Below, piece after piece: positions 7,650-16,738 of a stretch of 64,000 nucleotides of DNA (position 1 is the stretch's first letter; every line of letters starts with the position of its first letter). Location: positions 62,001 to 126,000 of the forward strand of contig JADYXW010000015.1 in assembly GCA_020853975.1 (NCBI GenBank), written 5' to 3'. The translations under genes were made by a program, and so were the position numbers. The stretch is from Phycisphaerales bacterium. GTDB taxonomy: Bacteria; Planctomycetota; Phycisphaerae; Phycisphaerales; UBA1924. The notes beneath the pieces are model-generated. The model was not told the origin of the DNA and ran no database searches. It worked only from the letters and a program-made list of their open reading frames with translations.

Positions 7650-9956
7650 ATGAGCAAGTTCCCCGGCCAACCCGAGAGCAGAGTCGCCGATGTGGCGCGG
7701 AGCGTGCGCGCCCGTGGTGGGCTGCGATCGAGGCTTTCGGCGATGTGGACGGGCGTCCTCGACGCCATGGCCTCCCCGAGCCTGGGGTGGGGGATGCTCA
7801 TCGCGGCGGTCTTCGTCGTGGCATGCACCGCGACCGCCTGGTGGACGCGGGGCCAGCCGCTCGTCGCCGTCGGCCGCACCATGGACGAGACGAGGCTGGT
7901 GCGACACGAGATCGTGACCGTGGACGAGGTGCAGACCCAGGCGAAGCGAGAAGCCGCGAGGCAGGCAACTCCCCGCGTCTATGTCGCGGACCTCTCTGCG
8001 ATTGAAGCCATCGTGCAGTCTCTCGAGAACCTGCCCCGGACCTTAGGGGCCGCGGAGACGCTTGACGCGGTGGACCCCACGATCCGCGAGCAGTTCCGCC
8101 TGACGCCCGAGCAACTCGCCGCGGTCCGGGCCGAGTTTGTGGACGGGCAGGCGTCCGCCTCGTGGAAGGCCAAGGTGCGCACGCTCGCGGGCATGCTGCA
8201 CAGGCACCCCATGCTCGATCAGCAGACCTGGCAGCGGGGCACGCAGGAGGGCACGGCCCCCACGATCCGCCTCGTGGTCGACGGGCGCATCATGCAGCCC
8301 GTGCTGCGGGGGGAGGCCATCAACGTCGACGACGCGGCGGCCATGAACGCCGCGATGCAGGTCATCGCGAGGGATGGCGGGTTCTCCGAACCCCTGCGCA
8401 CGATGGTGGTTTCGAGGCTGACCGTCGGGGCGAGGCCCACTTTCACGTTCGACTCTGCCGGCACGACGTCCGAGCAGAACGCCGCGGCGGAGGCCACGCC
8501 CGCCTCAATCTCCATCAACCCGGTCGGACAGGTCATCTTCAGGCGGGGCGACGTGCTGACCGAGGCGCAGGCAAGCCTGAACCGCGCGGAGCTGGCCCTG
8601 ACGGAGCGGCAGACCCCGCCCGTGACCAGGCTGCTCCGAGTCGTCGGGACCGCGGGGGGCGTCACGGGCGTGACCCTGGCGCTCGCGGGGTACACGCTGC
8701 TCTTCTGCCCGCGCATCCGGCGGAACGCGGGGCGCATCGCGGGGGTGGCGGGCGTGCTCGCGGCGATGATGGTGGTGGCGTGCTTCACAACCGCCGCGGC
8801 CCCGCACTGGGCGGCCCTCACGACGATCGCGCCGACGATCCTGCTGGCGATGCTCATGTCCATCGCCTACGACCGGCGTGCGGCGCTCGCGTACTCGCTG
8901 CTGCACGGGCTCCTGGTGTGCCTGGCGCTTCGGGAGTCGGTGGGCACAATGGCGGTGATGGTGACGGGGGTGGCGTGCGTGGGCTGGTCGCTCCGGGAGA
9001 TCCGCGACCGCGGCGCGCTTCTGCGGTCCTCCGCGATCACGGCGCTGGGCGTGGGGCTCGCGACCGTGGTGACCGGCCTCCTGGATCGCACGATCTCGCC
9101 ACAGACGATCACGGAGATACTCACCGACGCCGCCCGGGCCGCGGGTGGCATGATCGCGCTGGGCGCCGCGGTGCTGATGGTGCTGCCGTTCATCGAGCGC
9201 GCGTTCAACGTCACGACCGGCATGTCCCTCCAGGACCTGCGCGATCCGGCGCAGCCGCTGCTGAGAGAGATGCAGCAGCGTGCCCCGGGCACGTACACGC
9301 ACTCGCTGAACGTCGCGACCATCTGCGAGGCCGCGGCCCAGGCCATCGGCGCCGACGCGCTGCTCGCCTATGTGGGCGCGCTCTACCACGACATCGGGAA
9401 GATGAACAAGCCCGAGTACTTCGTGGAGAACCAGGCGGGCGGCCCGAACAAGCATGACCGCCTGAGCCCCGCGATGTCCCTGCTGATCGTCGTGGGCCAC
9501 GTGAAGGACGGTGTGGAGCTCGCCCGCGAGTTCCGCGTCCCCGCGCCCCTCATCCACTTCATCGAGGCGCACCACGGCACCACGCTCGTGGAGTACTTCT
9601 TCCACCGGGCCAGGCGGCAGGCGGAGCAGGGAGACCGCGGGACCGCCGTCCCGGACGAGTTCGAGTATCGCTACCCGGGCCCCAAGCCCCGGACGCGCGA
9701 GGTGGCGATCCTCATGATCGCCGATGCGGTGGAGAGCGCCTGCCGCGCCATGCCGGACCCTACGCCCTCGCGCATCGATCAGCTCGTGCGGGCGATCTCG
9801 CACAAGCGGCTGATGGACGGGCAGTTCGACGAGTGCGAGCTCACGCTGCGTGAGCTCTCGGACATCACCGAGGCCATCAGCCGCACGGTGGCCAGCATGT
9901 ACCACTCGCGCGTCGCCTACCCGCACGAGCCGGAGCGAGAGGCCGTGAGCGTGTGA
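7650..9956 (+). CDS. 7TM receptor with HD phosphodiesterase domain (PgpH/YqfF-like)
   Basis: 768-residue membrane protein. One transmembrane helix lies near residues 45-67, then an extracytoplasmic 7TMR-HDED-like sensor region (about 70-325), a cluster of transmembrane helices (about 325-520) and a cytoplasmic HD domain (about 540-750). Metal ligands are visible in THSLNV, in YHDIGK near residue 580 and in EAHHGT. Members such as PgpH hydrolyse cyclic di-AMP, so a second-messenger role is likely but inferred. It follows phoH by 4 bases. The ybeY gene that often comes next is not here; cysS follows on the other strand. Confidence 0.88.
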   Translation: MSKFPGQPESRVADVARSVRARGGLRSRLSAMWTGVLDAMASPSLGWGMLIAAVFVVACTATAWWTRGQPLVAVGRTMDETRLVRHEIVTVDEVQTQAKREAARQATPRVYVADLSAIEAIVQSLENLPRTLGAAETLDAVDPTIREQFRLTPEQLAAVRAEFVDGQASASWKAKVRTLAGMLHRHPMLDQQTWQRGTQEGTAPTIRLVVDGRIMQPVLRGEAINVDDAAAMNAAMQVIARDGGFSEPLRTMVVSRLTVGARPTFTFDSAGTTSEQNAAAEATPASISINPVGQVIFRRGDVLTEAQASLNRAELALTERQTPPVTRLLRVVGTAGGVTGVTLALAGYTLLFCPRIRRNAGRIAGVAGVLAAMMVVACFTTAAAPHWAALTTIAPTILLAMLMSIAYDRRAALAYSLLHGLLVCLALRESVGTMAVMVTGVACVGWSLREIRDRGALLRSSAITALGVGLATVVTGLLDRTISPQTITEILTDAARAAGGMIALGAAVLMVLPFIERAFNVTTGMSLQDLRDPAQPLLREMQQRAPGTYTHSLNVATICEAAAQAIGADALLAYVGALYHDIGKMNKPEYFVENQAGGPNKHDRLSPAMSLLIVVGHVKDGVELAREFRVPAPLIHFIEAHHGTTLVEYFFHRARRQAEQGDRGTAVPDEFEYRYPGPKPRTREVAILMIADAVESACRAMPDPTPSRIDQLVRAISHKRLMDGQFDECELTLRELSDITEAISRTVASMYHSRVAYPHEPEREAVSV

Positions 9957-9960
9957 GGCG

Positions 9961-11601
9961 TCAGGCTTTGCCGGGGGCGGCGCGCCGGACCTCGACCTTG
10001 CCCCCGGGCATGTCCTTGATCGCGAGCCCCATGGACGCCAACTCGTCGCGGATAGAGTCCGACGCCTTGAAGTCCTTGGCGGCACGGGCGTCGCGGCGCT
10101 TGCGGAGCAGATCCTCCACCGCCGGGTCCGGCGGGACGCCCGGCGCGTAGACGCCCAGGTCAGACTGCCTTGCCTCGGGTGCCTTCAGACCCAGGACGCC
10201 GATCACGCGGTCGAGCACGTCGAAGAGAGCCGCCTCACGCGCGCCGGGCGCCTCGATCGAGGACACCCAGACGTTGATCGAGGCGATTGCCTCCGCGATG
10301 TTCAGGTCGCTGTGCATCGCGCCGGCGAACGAGACGCGGCAGGCGTCGGTCGCGACGTGCGCCGCGTCCGGCCCGGTCTGCGCCGCCGCGAGAAAACGCC
10401 TCCACCGATCGATGGTCCGCTGGCTGTCCGCCAGCCCCTGCATGGTGAAGTTCGCCTGGGTGCGATAGTGGGTCTTGATGAGCTCCAGCCGGATTGCCGC
10501 GGGCTCGATCCCCTTGGCAAACAGGTCCCGCGCCGTGTAGAAGTTCCCCTTGCTCTTGCTCATCTTGGTGCCCTCGACGAGCAGGAAGCGAGGGTGGAAC
10601 CACATTGAGGCGAAGGGCGCGCCCGCGGGGGAGGCGTTGAACGCGCAGCACGACTGTGCGAGTTCGCACTCGTGGTGCGGGAAGATGTTGTCCTCGCCGC
10701 CGCTGTGCAGGTCGATGATCGGAGCGCCGCCGGGGAGCGTGAGGGTGGCCTCGTCGCCTCCTCCCCGGGCGCGGAGCGACATGACGGAGCACTCGATGTG
10801 CCACCCCGGGTAGCCCCATCCCCAAGGGCTGTCCCACTTCATGATGTGCGACGCGTCTTCCTTCCAGAGCAGAAAGTCCGCCGGGCTTCGCTTGCCTGCC
10901 TGGTTGGACGCGGAGACTCGTCCACCCTCGCCCGCGCGGAGCGCCTCGACGGTGTTGCCGCTGAGCCTGCCATAGGCGGGGAAGCTGCGCACATCGAAGT
11001 AGACCACGCGCACACCCTGCGCGCCCACGACATACGCGTTGCTGTTGCCGATGAGCCTCGCGATGAGCCGGATCATCCCCGGCACGTGGGCAGTGGCCTT
11101 GGGGTGAAGGCTCTCGTCATGCTCGGCGTCAAGTGAAACCTTGAGGCCCAGAGCCCGCGCGTCTTCGCGGAAGCGGGACTCGTAGAACTTGGCGATCTGG
11201 AAGGGGTCGCGCGGATCGATCGACACCCCGGGCGGGAGCTTGCCGCTCTTCTTCGCCTCTTCGAGGCGCCGGCCCGCCACCGCCATGCGGTCCTCGCCCG
11301 ACTCGCCCCCCTCCGCGTCGTCGGTCATGTGCCCCACGTCGGTGATGTTCATCACGTGCGTCACGCGACGGCCGGCCCGCTCTCGCCGAGTCTTCTGCTC
11401 GGGCGTCTCGTTGGCGAGCTCGCAGAGCGGGCTCTCGACGAACCGTCTGAGCAGGTCCGCGGCGAGGAAGCTCCGGAAGTTGCCGATGTGCGCGTCGTCG
11501 TAGACCGTTGGGCCGCAGGTGTAGAACGAAACGCACCCCGGGTCCGCGGGGCGGAAGTCCTCGATCTGCTTGGTCAGTGAGTTGTAGAGACGCAGCGGCA
11601 T
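9961..11601 (-). CDS. cysS: Cysteinyl-tRNA synthetase
   Basis: 546 residues; charges tRNA-Cys with cysteine in the cytoplasm. Cys29 in FYTCGPTVYDDAHIGN begins the zinc site and contains the HIGH-equivalent HIGN; the KMSKS loop appears as KMSKSKGNF near residue 346. Other zinc ligands are likely in WHIECS and HHECELA. It is about 80 residues longer than the E. coli enzyme, mainly from an insertion near residues 60-135 rich in charged residues. The ATG at 11601 has TACCAT 6 bases upstream and no Shine-Dalgarno. Confidence 0.95.
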   Translation of the reverse strand: MPLRLYNSLTKQIEDFRPADPGCVSFYTCGPTVYDDAHIGNFRSFLAADLLRRFVESPLCELANETPEQKTRRERAGRRVTHVMNITDVGHMTDDAEGGESGEDRMAVAGRRLEEAKKSGKLPPGVSIDPRDPFQIAKFYESRFREDARALGLKVSLDAEHDESLHPKATAHVPGMIRLIARLIGNSNAYVVGAQGVRVVYFDVRSFPAYGRLSGNTVEALRAGEGGRVSASNQAGKRSPADFLLWKEDASHIMKWDSPWGWGYPGWHIECSVMSLRARGGGDEATLTLPGGAPIIDLHSGGEDNIFPHHECELAQSCCAFNASPAGAPFASMWFHPRFLLVEGTKMSKSKGNFYTARDLFAKGIEPAAIRLELIKTHYRTQANFTMQGLADSQRTIDRWRRFLAAAQTGPDAAHVATDACRVSFAGAMHSDLNIAEAIASINVWVSSIEAPGAREAALFDVLDRVIGVLGLKAPEARQSDLGVYAPGVPPDPAVEDLLRKRRDARAAKDFKASDSIRDELASMGLAIKDMPGGKVEVRRAAPGKA

Positions 11602-11607
11602 GGGCGG

Positions 11608-11613
11608 ATGGTA
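11608..11613 (-). promoter_or_regulatory. Start-proximal -10 box TACCAT of cysS
   Basis: Minus-strand TACCAT, 6-base spacer, ATG at 11601; no ribosome binding site. Leaderless arrangement. Confidence 0.5.
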
Positions 11614-11660
11614 GTGGCGCCGTCTCGGGGCCCGTCGTGCCCGCGGCCGGCCGGCCCGGC

Positions 11661-12614
11661 CTACTGGGGCACGCTCACCACAAAGCTGGGCTGCTCGCTC
11701 GCCCTGCTCTGGCCCCGGACGCGGACCAGGTACGTGGCGCCGTTGACCAGGTTGTACGGGTACTTCTGACGCAGCAGCGTCAGGCGCGGGTTCTCGCGTT
11801 CGGGGCGCTGCACGTCGTAGTCCGCATCGGCAAAGAGCCCGAGCGTGACCATGCTGCGCCGCGGGCCGTGGTAGTAGAACGCGAGCTCGCCCTCGCGGCG
11901 GAACTCGACCGCCGCCCGCTCCGCGGCGAGCCGAATCTCCTGCAACTCCTGCGGGGTGGGGTCCTTCTCCCCGCCGCGCTCATAGACCGCGACCTGGAGG
12001 GTGTAGATCGCCTGGACCCCGAACCGTTGGCGGGCGGTGGAGAGGTCGTACTCGGGGATGGTCCCCGCGATGCCGGAGAATGGGGGAGGCGCGATGACCG
12101 CGGCTTCGAAGGGCCGCCTGCCGCCGATCTCCAGCTCGCGAAGGCGGCGCAGGTCTCGCTGGGCCGCGGGGTCTCCCCCTGACGGGTAGGAGCCGTAGGC
12201 GACGACGACCGACTTGCCGCGGAGGTCCAGGTACGCCCGGTCGAGGCCGGGCGTGGACCTTACGAGCTGGAGCACGCCAGAGGCCTGTGCTTCGCCGCCC
12301 TCTCTTGGGAACGAGGCGAGGACGATGGACCACTCGCCGGGCGCGGAGGCCAGGGCCTCGGGGGTTGAGGGCTCAGGGAGCGGGCCGGTGGCGATCTCAT
12401 CGGAGGGAAAGGCGGGGGCGTCGGTGGCGAGCCGGTTCTTGGGAACGAAGCGCATCGGGCCGTAGGCACCGGTCGATTTTGGAGCGGCCTCCGGCTGTTT
12501 TTGGGGGCCGTCACAGGCACCGACCACAACACAAACAATAATTGCGCACCCGGCATGGAAAGTGGTGTGCAAATTGGCGGTCCGAAGCGAGGTTATTATC
12601 TGCAATGGGTTCAT
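11661..12614 (-). CDS. Predicted lipoprotein of unknown function
   Basis: 317 residues. A hydrophobic segment ends in VVVGAC (Cys34), a lipobox, so the protein is probably lipid-anchored outside the cytoplasm. A Pro/Ala-rich linker follows. Two regions (starting WSIVLASFPREGG and LQVAVYERGG) have the shape of SPOR-like beta-alpha-beta units, which would fit a cell-wall-facing role, but the match is weak and I do not assign a family. The ATG at 12614 has only a weak AAGG upstream. It is transcribed toward cysS with 59 bases between them and is divergent from the FlgM-like gene. Confidence 0.65.
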   Translation of the reverse strand: MNPLQIITSLRTANLHTTFHAGCAIIVCVVVGACDGPQKQPEAAPKSTGAYGPMRFVPKNRLATDAPAFPSDEIATGPLPEPSTPEALASAPGEWSIVLASFPREGGEAQASGVLQLVRSTPGLDRAYLDLRGKSVVVAYGSYPSGGDPAAQRDLRRLRELEIGGRRPFEAAVIAPPPFSGIAGTIPEYDLSTARQRFGVQAIYTLQVAVYERGGEKDPTPQELQEIRLAAERAAVEFRREGELAFYYHGPRRSMVTLGLFADADYDVQRPERENPRLTLLRQKYPYNLVNGATYLVRVRGQSRASEQPSFVVSVPQ

Positions 12615-12815
12615 TTGCAGTGCCTTAGGTGACTTGAGCGGGGTTCACGATTTCCTAGAGAGTTGAAGGGGTGCGGGTCGATAGGAAAAGCGCCGGAACG
12701 GGACTTTGAGTCCCGCTTTCCCTCCGGGTGAGGGCGTGGCGTGTGTACCACGGGGCAGGGGCCTTGGCCGCAGTGTGGAGCGACTCGTGGCGGCCCAACA
12801 GTAGGAGATTCGACC

Positions 12816-13088
12816 ATGACAGAACTTGCTCCGATTGACCGGACCCGAGCGATTCACCCCGCCGCCGCTGCGTACGCGCGGGCGGGGAAGGAAGAAGCAG
12901 CGCCGACCATCAGGCGGGGGACAGATCACGTGGAGGTATCCGAGTTGGCCACCTATCTCGCAAAGATCAGGCAGTTGCCGATCCGCCAGGAACTGGTGGA
13001 CCGGGTGCGCGACGAGATTTCCCGGGGTGAGTACGACACACCCGACAGGGTGGAGGCGGCGGTTGAGGAACTGCTGAAGGACCTGTAG
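12816..13088 (+). CDS. FlgM-like small protein (putative anti-sigma-28 factor)
   Basis: 90 residues. The C-terminal two thirds (HVEVSELATYLAKI...RQELVDRVRDEISRGEYDT...VEELLKDL) follow the FlgM pattern: a Ser/Leu helix, then a helix ending in I..G.Y, then a short terminal helix. FlgM binds and blocks the flagellar sigma factor FliA, so a similar role is inferred. The N-terminal 30 residues are Ala-rich and probably disordered, as in FlgM. The start is supported by AGGAGA 6 bases upstream of ATG 12816. No other flagellar gene is in the window. A candidate structured RNA and terminator follow directly. Confidence 0.65.
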   Translation: MTELAPIDRTRAIHPAAAAYARAGKEEAAPTIRRGTDHVEVSELATYLAKIRQLPIRQELVDRVRDEISRGEYDTPDRVEAAVEELLKDL

Positions 13089-13104
13089 AGTTTCCTTCCC
13101 GAGA

Positions 13105-13330
13105 GGGGCCCCCGAGCAGCGCGGAGGAGGAAAGGGACGAGACGCGAGGAAGAGAGCGGCGGAGAGAGAACGGGCGAGAGAGAGACCGCCCGCCGTCGAG
13201 ATCTACCAGCCCTACCCCGGTTCGGACCTCAGGCCACGAACCACCACACGATCTACCCCCTCCGTGCTGCTCGGGGGCCCCAACCAAGCGAACTGCCGAC
13301 CGGGCCCGCGCCCGGTCGGTCGCGTTTTTG
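13105..13330 (+). ncRNA. Candidate structured RNA with a 26-bp closing stem
   Basis: Bases 13105-13130 pair with 13256-13281 over 26 positions, with one G-T wobble (13121 with 13265) and one A-C mismatch (13128 with 13258). Inside are at least two local hairpins: CGGGCG/CGCCCG at 13171-13176 and 13187-13192, extended by CGGC/GCCG, and GGTTCG/CGAACC at 13219-13224 and 13237-13242. The octamer GATCTACC occurs twice (13200-13207, 13250-13257). The 5' half is purine-rich with several GGA motifs. An intrinsic terminator follows 14 bases after the stem. It could be an independent small RNA or the 3' end of the flgM-like mRNA. I do not recognise a known RNA family. Confidence 0.5.
13296..13330 (+). 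terminator. Intrinsic terminator downstream of the FlgM-like gene / candidate RNA
   Basis: Perfect 10-base-pair stem CCGACCGGGC (13296-13305) and GCCCGGTCGG (13310-13319) with a 4-base loop, then TCGCGTTTTT. Oriented to end plus-strand transcription before the convergent topA stop at 13439. Confidence 0.8.
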
Positions 13331-13438
13331 GGGGCGGGGCGCGGGCCCTTCTGGGGCGGGGGACACCAGCCCGCGACTTCACCAGTCAGGTAAAGTTGAC
13401 GAGCAACCGCGACTAGTCAAGAACACTTGACTAGCGGG

Positions 13439-16240
13439 TTACACCCCAATCTCATCCGCGACCGATTCGAGCGTCTCGGGCTCGTCGGGCTTGACGCCAA
13501 CGGGGGCGGCGGTGGGCAAGGGCTTGCCCTTGGCGTCCGTCAGCGGTGCGCCGCTCATGGTGCGGATGACGGGCACGGGGTTGGCCTTTTCGTGTGTCGC
13601 GAGGGCTTTCTCAAGAGCCGCCCGCTGGTCTTCGGGCAGTTCGGCCCACTTGCCACGGCCCCGGCACTTGGGGAAGCCGGAGCAACTGAGCCACGGCCCG
13701 CGGACGCCCCCACGCAGGTAGAGCGGGCGCGACTTGCACACGCCGCACTGGATGTCGGTGGTGAGGGGCGGGACGCCCGGCGCCTCCACGCGGCCCTTCT
13801 TGTCGAGGTTGAGGATGCCGTCGCAGGGGGCGTCCTTGTCGCCGAACTTCGAGCAGCCCAGGAAGGGCCCGAAGCGGCCGACGCGCTTGGTCATGGGCGA
13901 GCCGCACTTGTGGCAGGCGACGTCGACGGTTTCCGCGGCGGGCCTTGGGTTGCCCTCTCGGTCCACGGGGCTGGCCCACTTGCACTCGGGGTAGAGCGAG
14001 CACGAGAGGAACCGGCCGTTCTTTCCGAAGCGGTAGACGGTGCCAACGGTGCCCCGGCCTTCCTTCTCGCACTGAGGGCAGGTGAGCTCCGCGGGGGCCG
14101 GGCGCGTCTCAGCCTTGGCGTGCATGAGGTCCGTCTCGGCGGCGGCGAGTTGCTTCTTGAAAGGCTTGTAGAACTTGCGGAGCATGTCGACCCAGTCGAG
14201 GTGGTCGTCCTCGACCTTGTCGAGCAGGCCCTCCATGTCGCGGGTGTAGCCCACGTCCATGATGTCCGGGATGGCCTCGAGCAGCTTGTCGGTCACGACT
14301 TCGCCAAGGTCCGTGGCGAAGAAACGGCCGCTCTCCTTCGCGACGTAGTTGCGGTCCTGGATGGTGGAGATGATGGAGGCGTAGGTGCTGGGGCGTCCGA
14401 TGCCCTCGGACTCCAGGAGCTTGATGAGGCTCGCCTCGGAGAAGCGCGCCGGCGGGCTGGTGAACTTCTGCTGTGCCTCGAGCGCGAAGGGGGCGAGGGT
14501 TGCACCCTCGGCGAGCACGGGCAGGTGCTGCTCGTCGCCGGCCTGGGGCACGCCCGAGACCTTGTAGAACCCGTCGAACACGAGGCTGCGTCCGCCCGCG
14601 CGGAAGACGCAGGGGGTCTTTGGATCGGTGCCGCCCGTGATGAGCACGCTGGTGGCGTCCCACTGCGCGGGGACCATCTGGCAGGCGACGAAGCGCTCCC
14701 AGATGAGCGTGTAGAGCTTGAGCTGGTCGGGGGAGAGTGCGCCGCGGACCTTTGCTGGCGGGTAGTCGAGCGACGCGGGGCGGATGGCCTCGTGGGCTTC
14801 CTGCGCGTCCTTGTTCGAGGAGGTGTAGATGTTCGCGCGCTCGGGGAGGTACCGCTCGCCGAACCTGGACTTCACGTAGGACCGCACCATGTCGATGGCG
14901 TCCGCCGAGAGGTGCGTGGAGTCCGTACGCATGTAGGTGATGAGGCCGACGGGCCCCTCGCCCGGGATCTCGACGCCCTCGTAGAGCTGCTGGGCGGTGC
15001 GCATGGTGCGCTGAGCCGCGAAGCCCAGGCGGCTGGCGCCCGCCTGCTGCAGGGTGCTGGTGATGAACGGCGCGGGCGGGCGGCTGGTGGTGCGCTTGGT
15101 CTCGACCGACGTCACGCGGTAGGGCGTGGCGGGGTCGACCTCACCCAGCACCTCTCGCATCGCACCCGCGGGCCCACGGCCCTTGGCGTCACCCACGCTC
15201 GTGCTGCGGATGTCGCGAAGGCCGACCAGCGCGGCGACGTTCTTCACGCGGGGCGTCAGGTCGGGCCAGGGCTCGCCCGCGGAGGCGAGCGTGCGGATGT
15301 CGACCTTCTCGCCCCCGACCTCGATGAGCTCGGCGCGGAACCCGGCGTGCTCTCCCAGCCAGGCGTTCTGCAGGCGCTGCGTGGGCGGGTTGCCCTTTTC
15401 GTCGCGCCGGGCCAGCAGGGCCCGCCAGTCCTTCGCGAGCCCCGCGGCCTTCGCGAGCTCGTGCGTGAAGCACGCGCCGACTGTCCAGTACTCATCCGGC
15501 ACAAAGGCACGAATCTCCCGCTCGCGCTCGACGACCACGCGCACCGCCACGCTCTGCACTCGCCCCGCGGAGAGCCCGCGCGCGACCTTCTTCCACAGCA
15601 GGGGCGAGACCTGGTATCCCACGATGCGGTCGAGGATCCGCCGTGCCTGCTGCGCGTTCACGCGGTCTTCGTTGATCGGGTGCGGGTGCTGAAAGGCCCG
15701 CTCGATCTCCGACTTCGTGATGGCGGGGAAGACGACCCGCTTGGCCTTCGCGGCGGCGATGCCGAGCTCCTGCGACAGGTGCCAGGCGATGGCCTCTCCT
15801 TCTCTGTCCAAGTCGGTTGCGAACCACACGTCGCACCCCGAGGACTGAGACTCCTTCGCCGCCCGCTTGAGATCGGCGATCACCCGCTCCTTGCCCTCGC
15901 TGATGGCGTACGTCGGGCGGAAGTCGTGCTCCAGGTCCACGCCCGGCACGGGGCTCTTGACGCCCTTGGGGTTGCGGCTGGGCAGGTCGCGCACGTGGCC
16001 CACGCTCGCGAGCACCAGGTAGTCGCGCCCGAGGTACTTGTTGATCGTCTTGGCCTTCGAGGGCGACTCGACGATCACAAGGTGGCGGTCCGTGCCGGCC
16101 CCGGGTTTGTACGCGGTGGTCGCCTGCCTGCGAAAGCGGCCCCCCTTACCGGTCGCCGGCGCGGCCTCTGCCTTGGCCGGAGCATCCGTGGCGGCGGGCT
16201 TCTTTGCGGCCTTCGTGGATTTGGGGGGCTTCTTGGCCAT
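13439..16240 (-). CDS. topA: DNA topoisomerase I
   Basis: 933 residues; relaxes negatively supercoiled DNA by transient single-strand breaks. The TOPRIM start HLVIVESPSKAKTI is near residue 62, the catalytic tyrosine is about residue 436 in LITYMRTDST, and three zinc-ribbon units follow in the last 210 residues (CPQC...C...C, CHKCG...C...C, CGVC...C...C). The first 60 residues are a Lys/Ala/Pro-rich tail before TOPRIM that is not part of the usual fold. I chose the ATG at 16240; the frame is open further but its translation is not protein-like. No Shine-Dalgarno is seen, and a stem-loop lies 12 bases upstream. Confidence 0.95.
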   Translation of the reverse strand: MAKKPPKSTKAAKKPAATDAPAKAEAAPATGKGGRFRRQATTAYKPGAGTDRHLVIVESPSKAKTINKYLGRDYLVLASVGHVRDLPSRNPKGVKSPVPGVDLEHDFRPTYAISEGKERVIADLKRAAKESQSSGCDVWFATDLDREGEAIAWHLSQELGIAAAKAKRVVFPAITKSEIERAFQHPHPINEDRVNAQQARRILDRIVGYQVSPLLWKKVARGLSAGRVQSVAVRVVVEREREIRAFVPDEYWTVGACFTHELAKAAGLAKDWRALLARRDEKGNPPTQRLQNAWLGEHAGFRAELIEVGGEKVDIRTLASAGEPWPDLTPRVKNVAALVGLRDIRSTSVGDAKGRGPAGAMREVLGEVDPATPYRVTSVETKRTTSRPPAPFITSTLQQAGASRLGFAAQRTMRTAQQLYEGVEIPGEGPVGLITYMRTDSTHLSADAIDMVRSYVKSRFGERYLPERANIYTSSNKDAQEAHEAIRPASLDYPPAKVRGALSPDQLKLYTLIWERFVACQMVPAQWDATSVLITGGTDPKTPCVFRAGGRSLVFDGFYKVSGVPQAGDEQHLPVLAEGATLAPFALEAQQKFTSPPARFSEASLIKLLESEGIGRPSTYASIISTIQDRNYVAKESGRFFATDLGEVVTDKLLEAIPDIMDVGYTRDMEGLLDKVEDDHLDWVDMLRKFYKPFKKQLAAAETDLMHAKAETRPAPAELTCPQCEKEGRGTVGTVYRFGKNGRFLSCSLYPECKWASPVDREGNPRPAAETVDVACHKCGSPMTKRVGRFGPFLGCSKFGDKDAPCDGILNLDKKGRVEAPGVPPLTTDIQCGVCKSRPLYLRGGVRGPWLSCSGFPKCRGRGKWAELPEDQRAALEKALATHEKANPVPVIRTMSGAPLTDAKGKPLPTAAPVGVKPDEPETLESVADEIGV

Positions 16241-16252
16241 TCGAGGAGCAAA

Positions 16253-16295
16253 CACCCCACCAAAGCACAAACAATCTACAAGCCTTGGCGGGGTG
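16253..16295 (-). promoter_or_regulatory. Stem-loop in the topA leader
   Basis: CACCCC at 16253-16258 pairs with GGGGTG at 16290-16295 and is extended inward by CCAA/TTGG with single mismatches. On the minus strand the structure would lie about 12 to 55 bases before the topA ATG. It could affect topA expression; no function is shown by the sequence. Confidence 0.35.
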
Positions 16296-16361
16296 CCGTC
16301 GGCTAGGAAAGGTCTGGTAGGGGTGCGTGTCAAGTCGGCCGAGCGGGGCGCATCCCGTGAG

Positions 16362-16520
16362 TCATTCCGGTTTCGAGTAGGTGCGGAGCCAGGTCCCGCG
16401 TAGGGCGGAAGCCAGGTACGGACAGCCGCACTCGGGGCAGAGGTCCTGGTCAGGGCGCGAGCGAAGGTCGAGCCGACAGTGAACACAAACCCTGAAATCA
16501 CAATGGCGTAAGCAGTGCAA
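16362..16520 (-). CDS. Possible small zinc-ribbon protein, 52 aa
   Basis: The frame ends at TGA 16362-16364 and encodes CVHCRLDLRSRPDQDLCPECG, a C-x2-C...C-x2-C zinc ribbon very like the ribbon of the membrane protein encoded just upstream (16739-17185). That similarity makes it look like real coding sequence. The start is unclear: the only candidate close by is TTG at 16520, and no ribosome site or -10 box is convincing. It may instead be the remnant of a longer, broken paralogue. Confidence 0.3.
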   Translation of the reverse strand: MHCLRHCDFRVCVHCRLDLRSRPDQDLCPECGCPYLASALRGTWLRTYSKPE

Positions 16521-16738
16521 CTGCCGGCCGTTGATGGAAGCAATCCACCCTTCGGTGGTTACAACCAGAAACCCGCGGCACCGACCGCGGACGCCGGTTC
16601 CATCCCTGGGCCGATGAGGCTCGTGGGGACTCCGAAAAAGAGAACGGGAAAGAGCTACTTCAGGCGTCGAACGACCCGCTCTTCGGTGGATGGGCCGCCC
16701 CTGTCCGGTGTGTGGTTGAAGGAGGGGGTGGTCCTGCC

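Noticed and set aside
12655..12715. Possible sigma-28 promoter (TAGA ... GTCGATAG) and hairpin CGGGACT/AGTCCCG upstream of the FlgM-like gene
   Set aside because: The -35 and -10 are weak matches and the spacing is about two bases too long; the hairpin lacks a T-run. Not enough to call either.
13211..13242. GGTTCGGACC within the candidate RNA, resembling a tRNA T-arm
   Set aside because: The loop lacks the TTCRA order, the flanking 5-bp stem does not pair, and no D-arm, anticodon arm or acceptor stem can be drawn.
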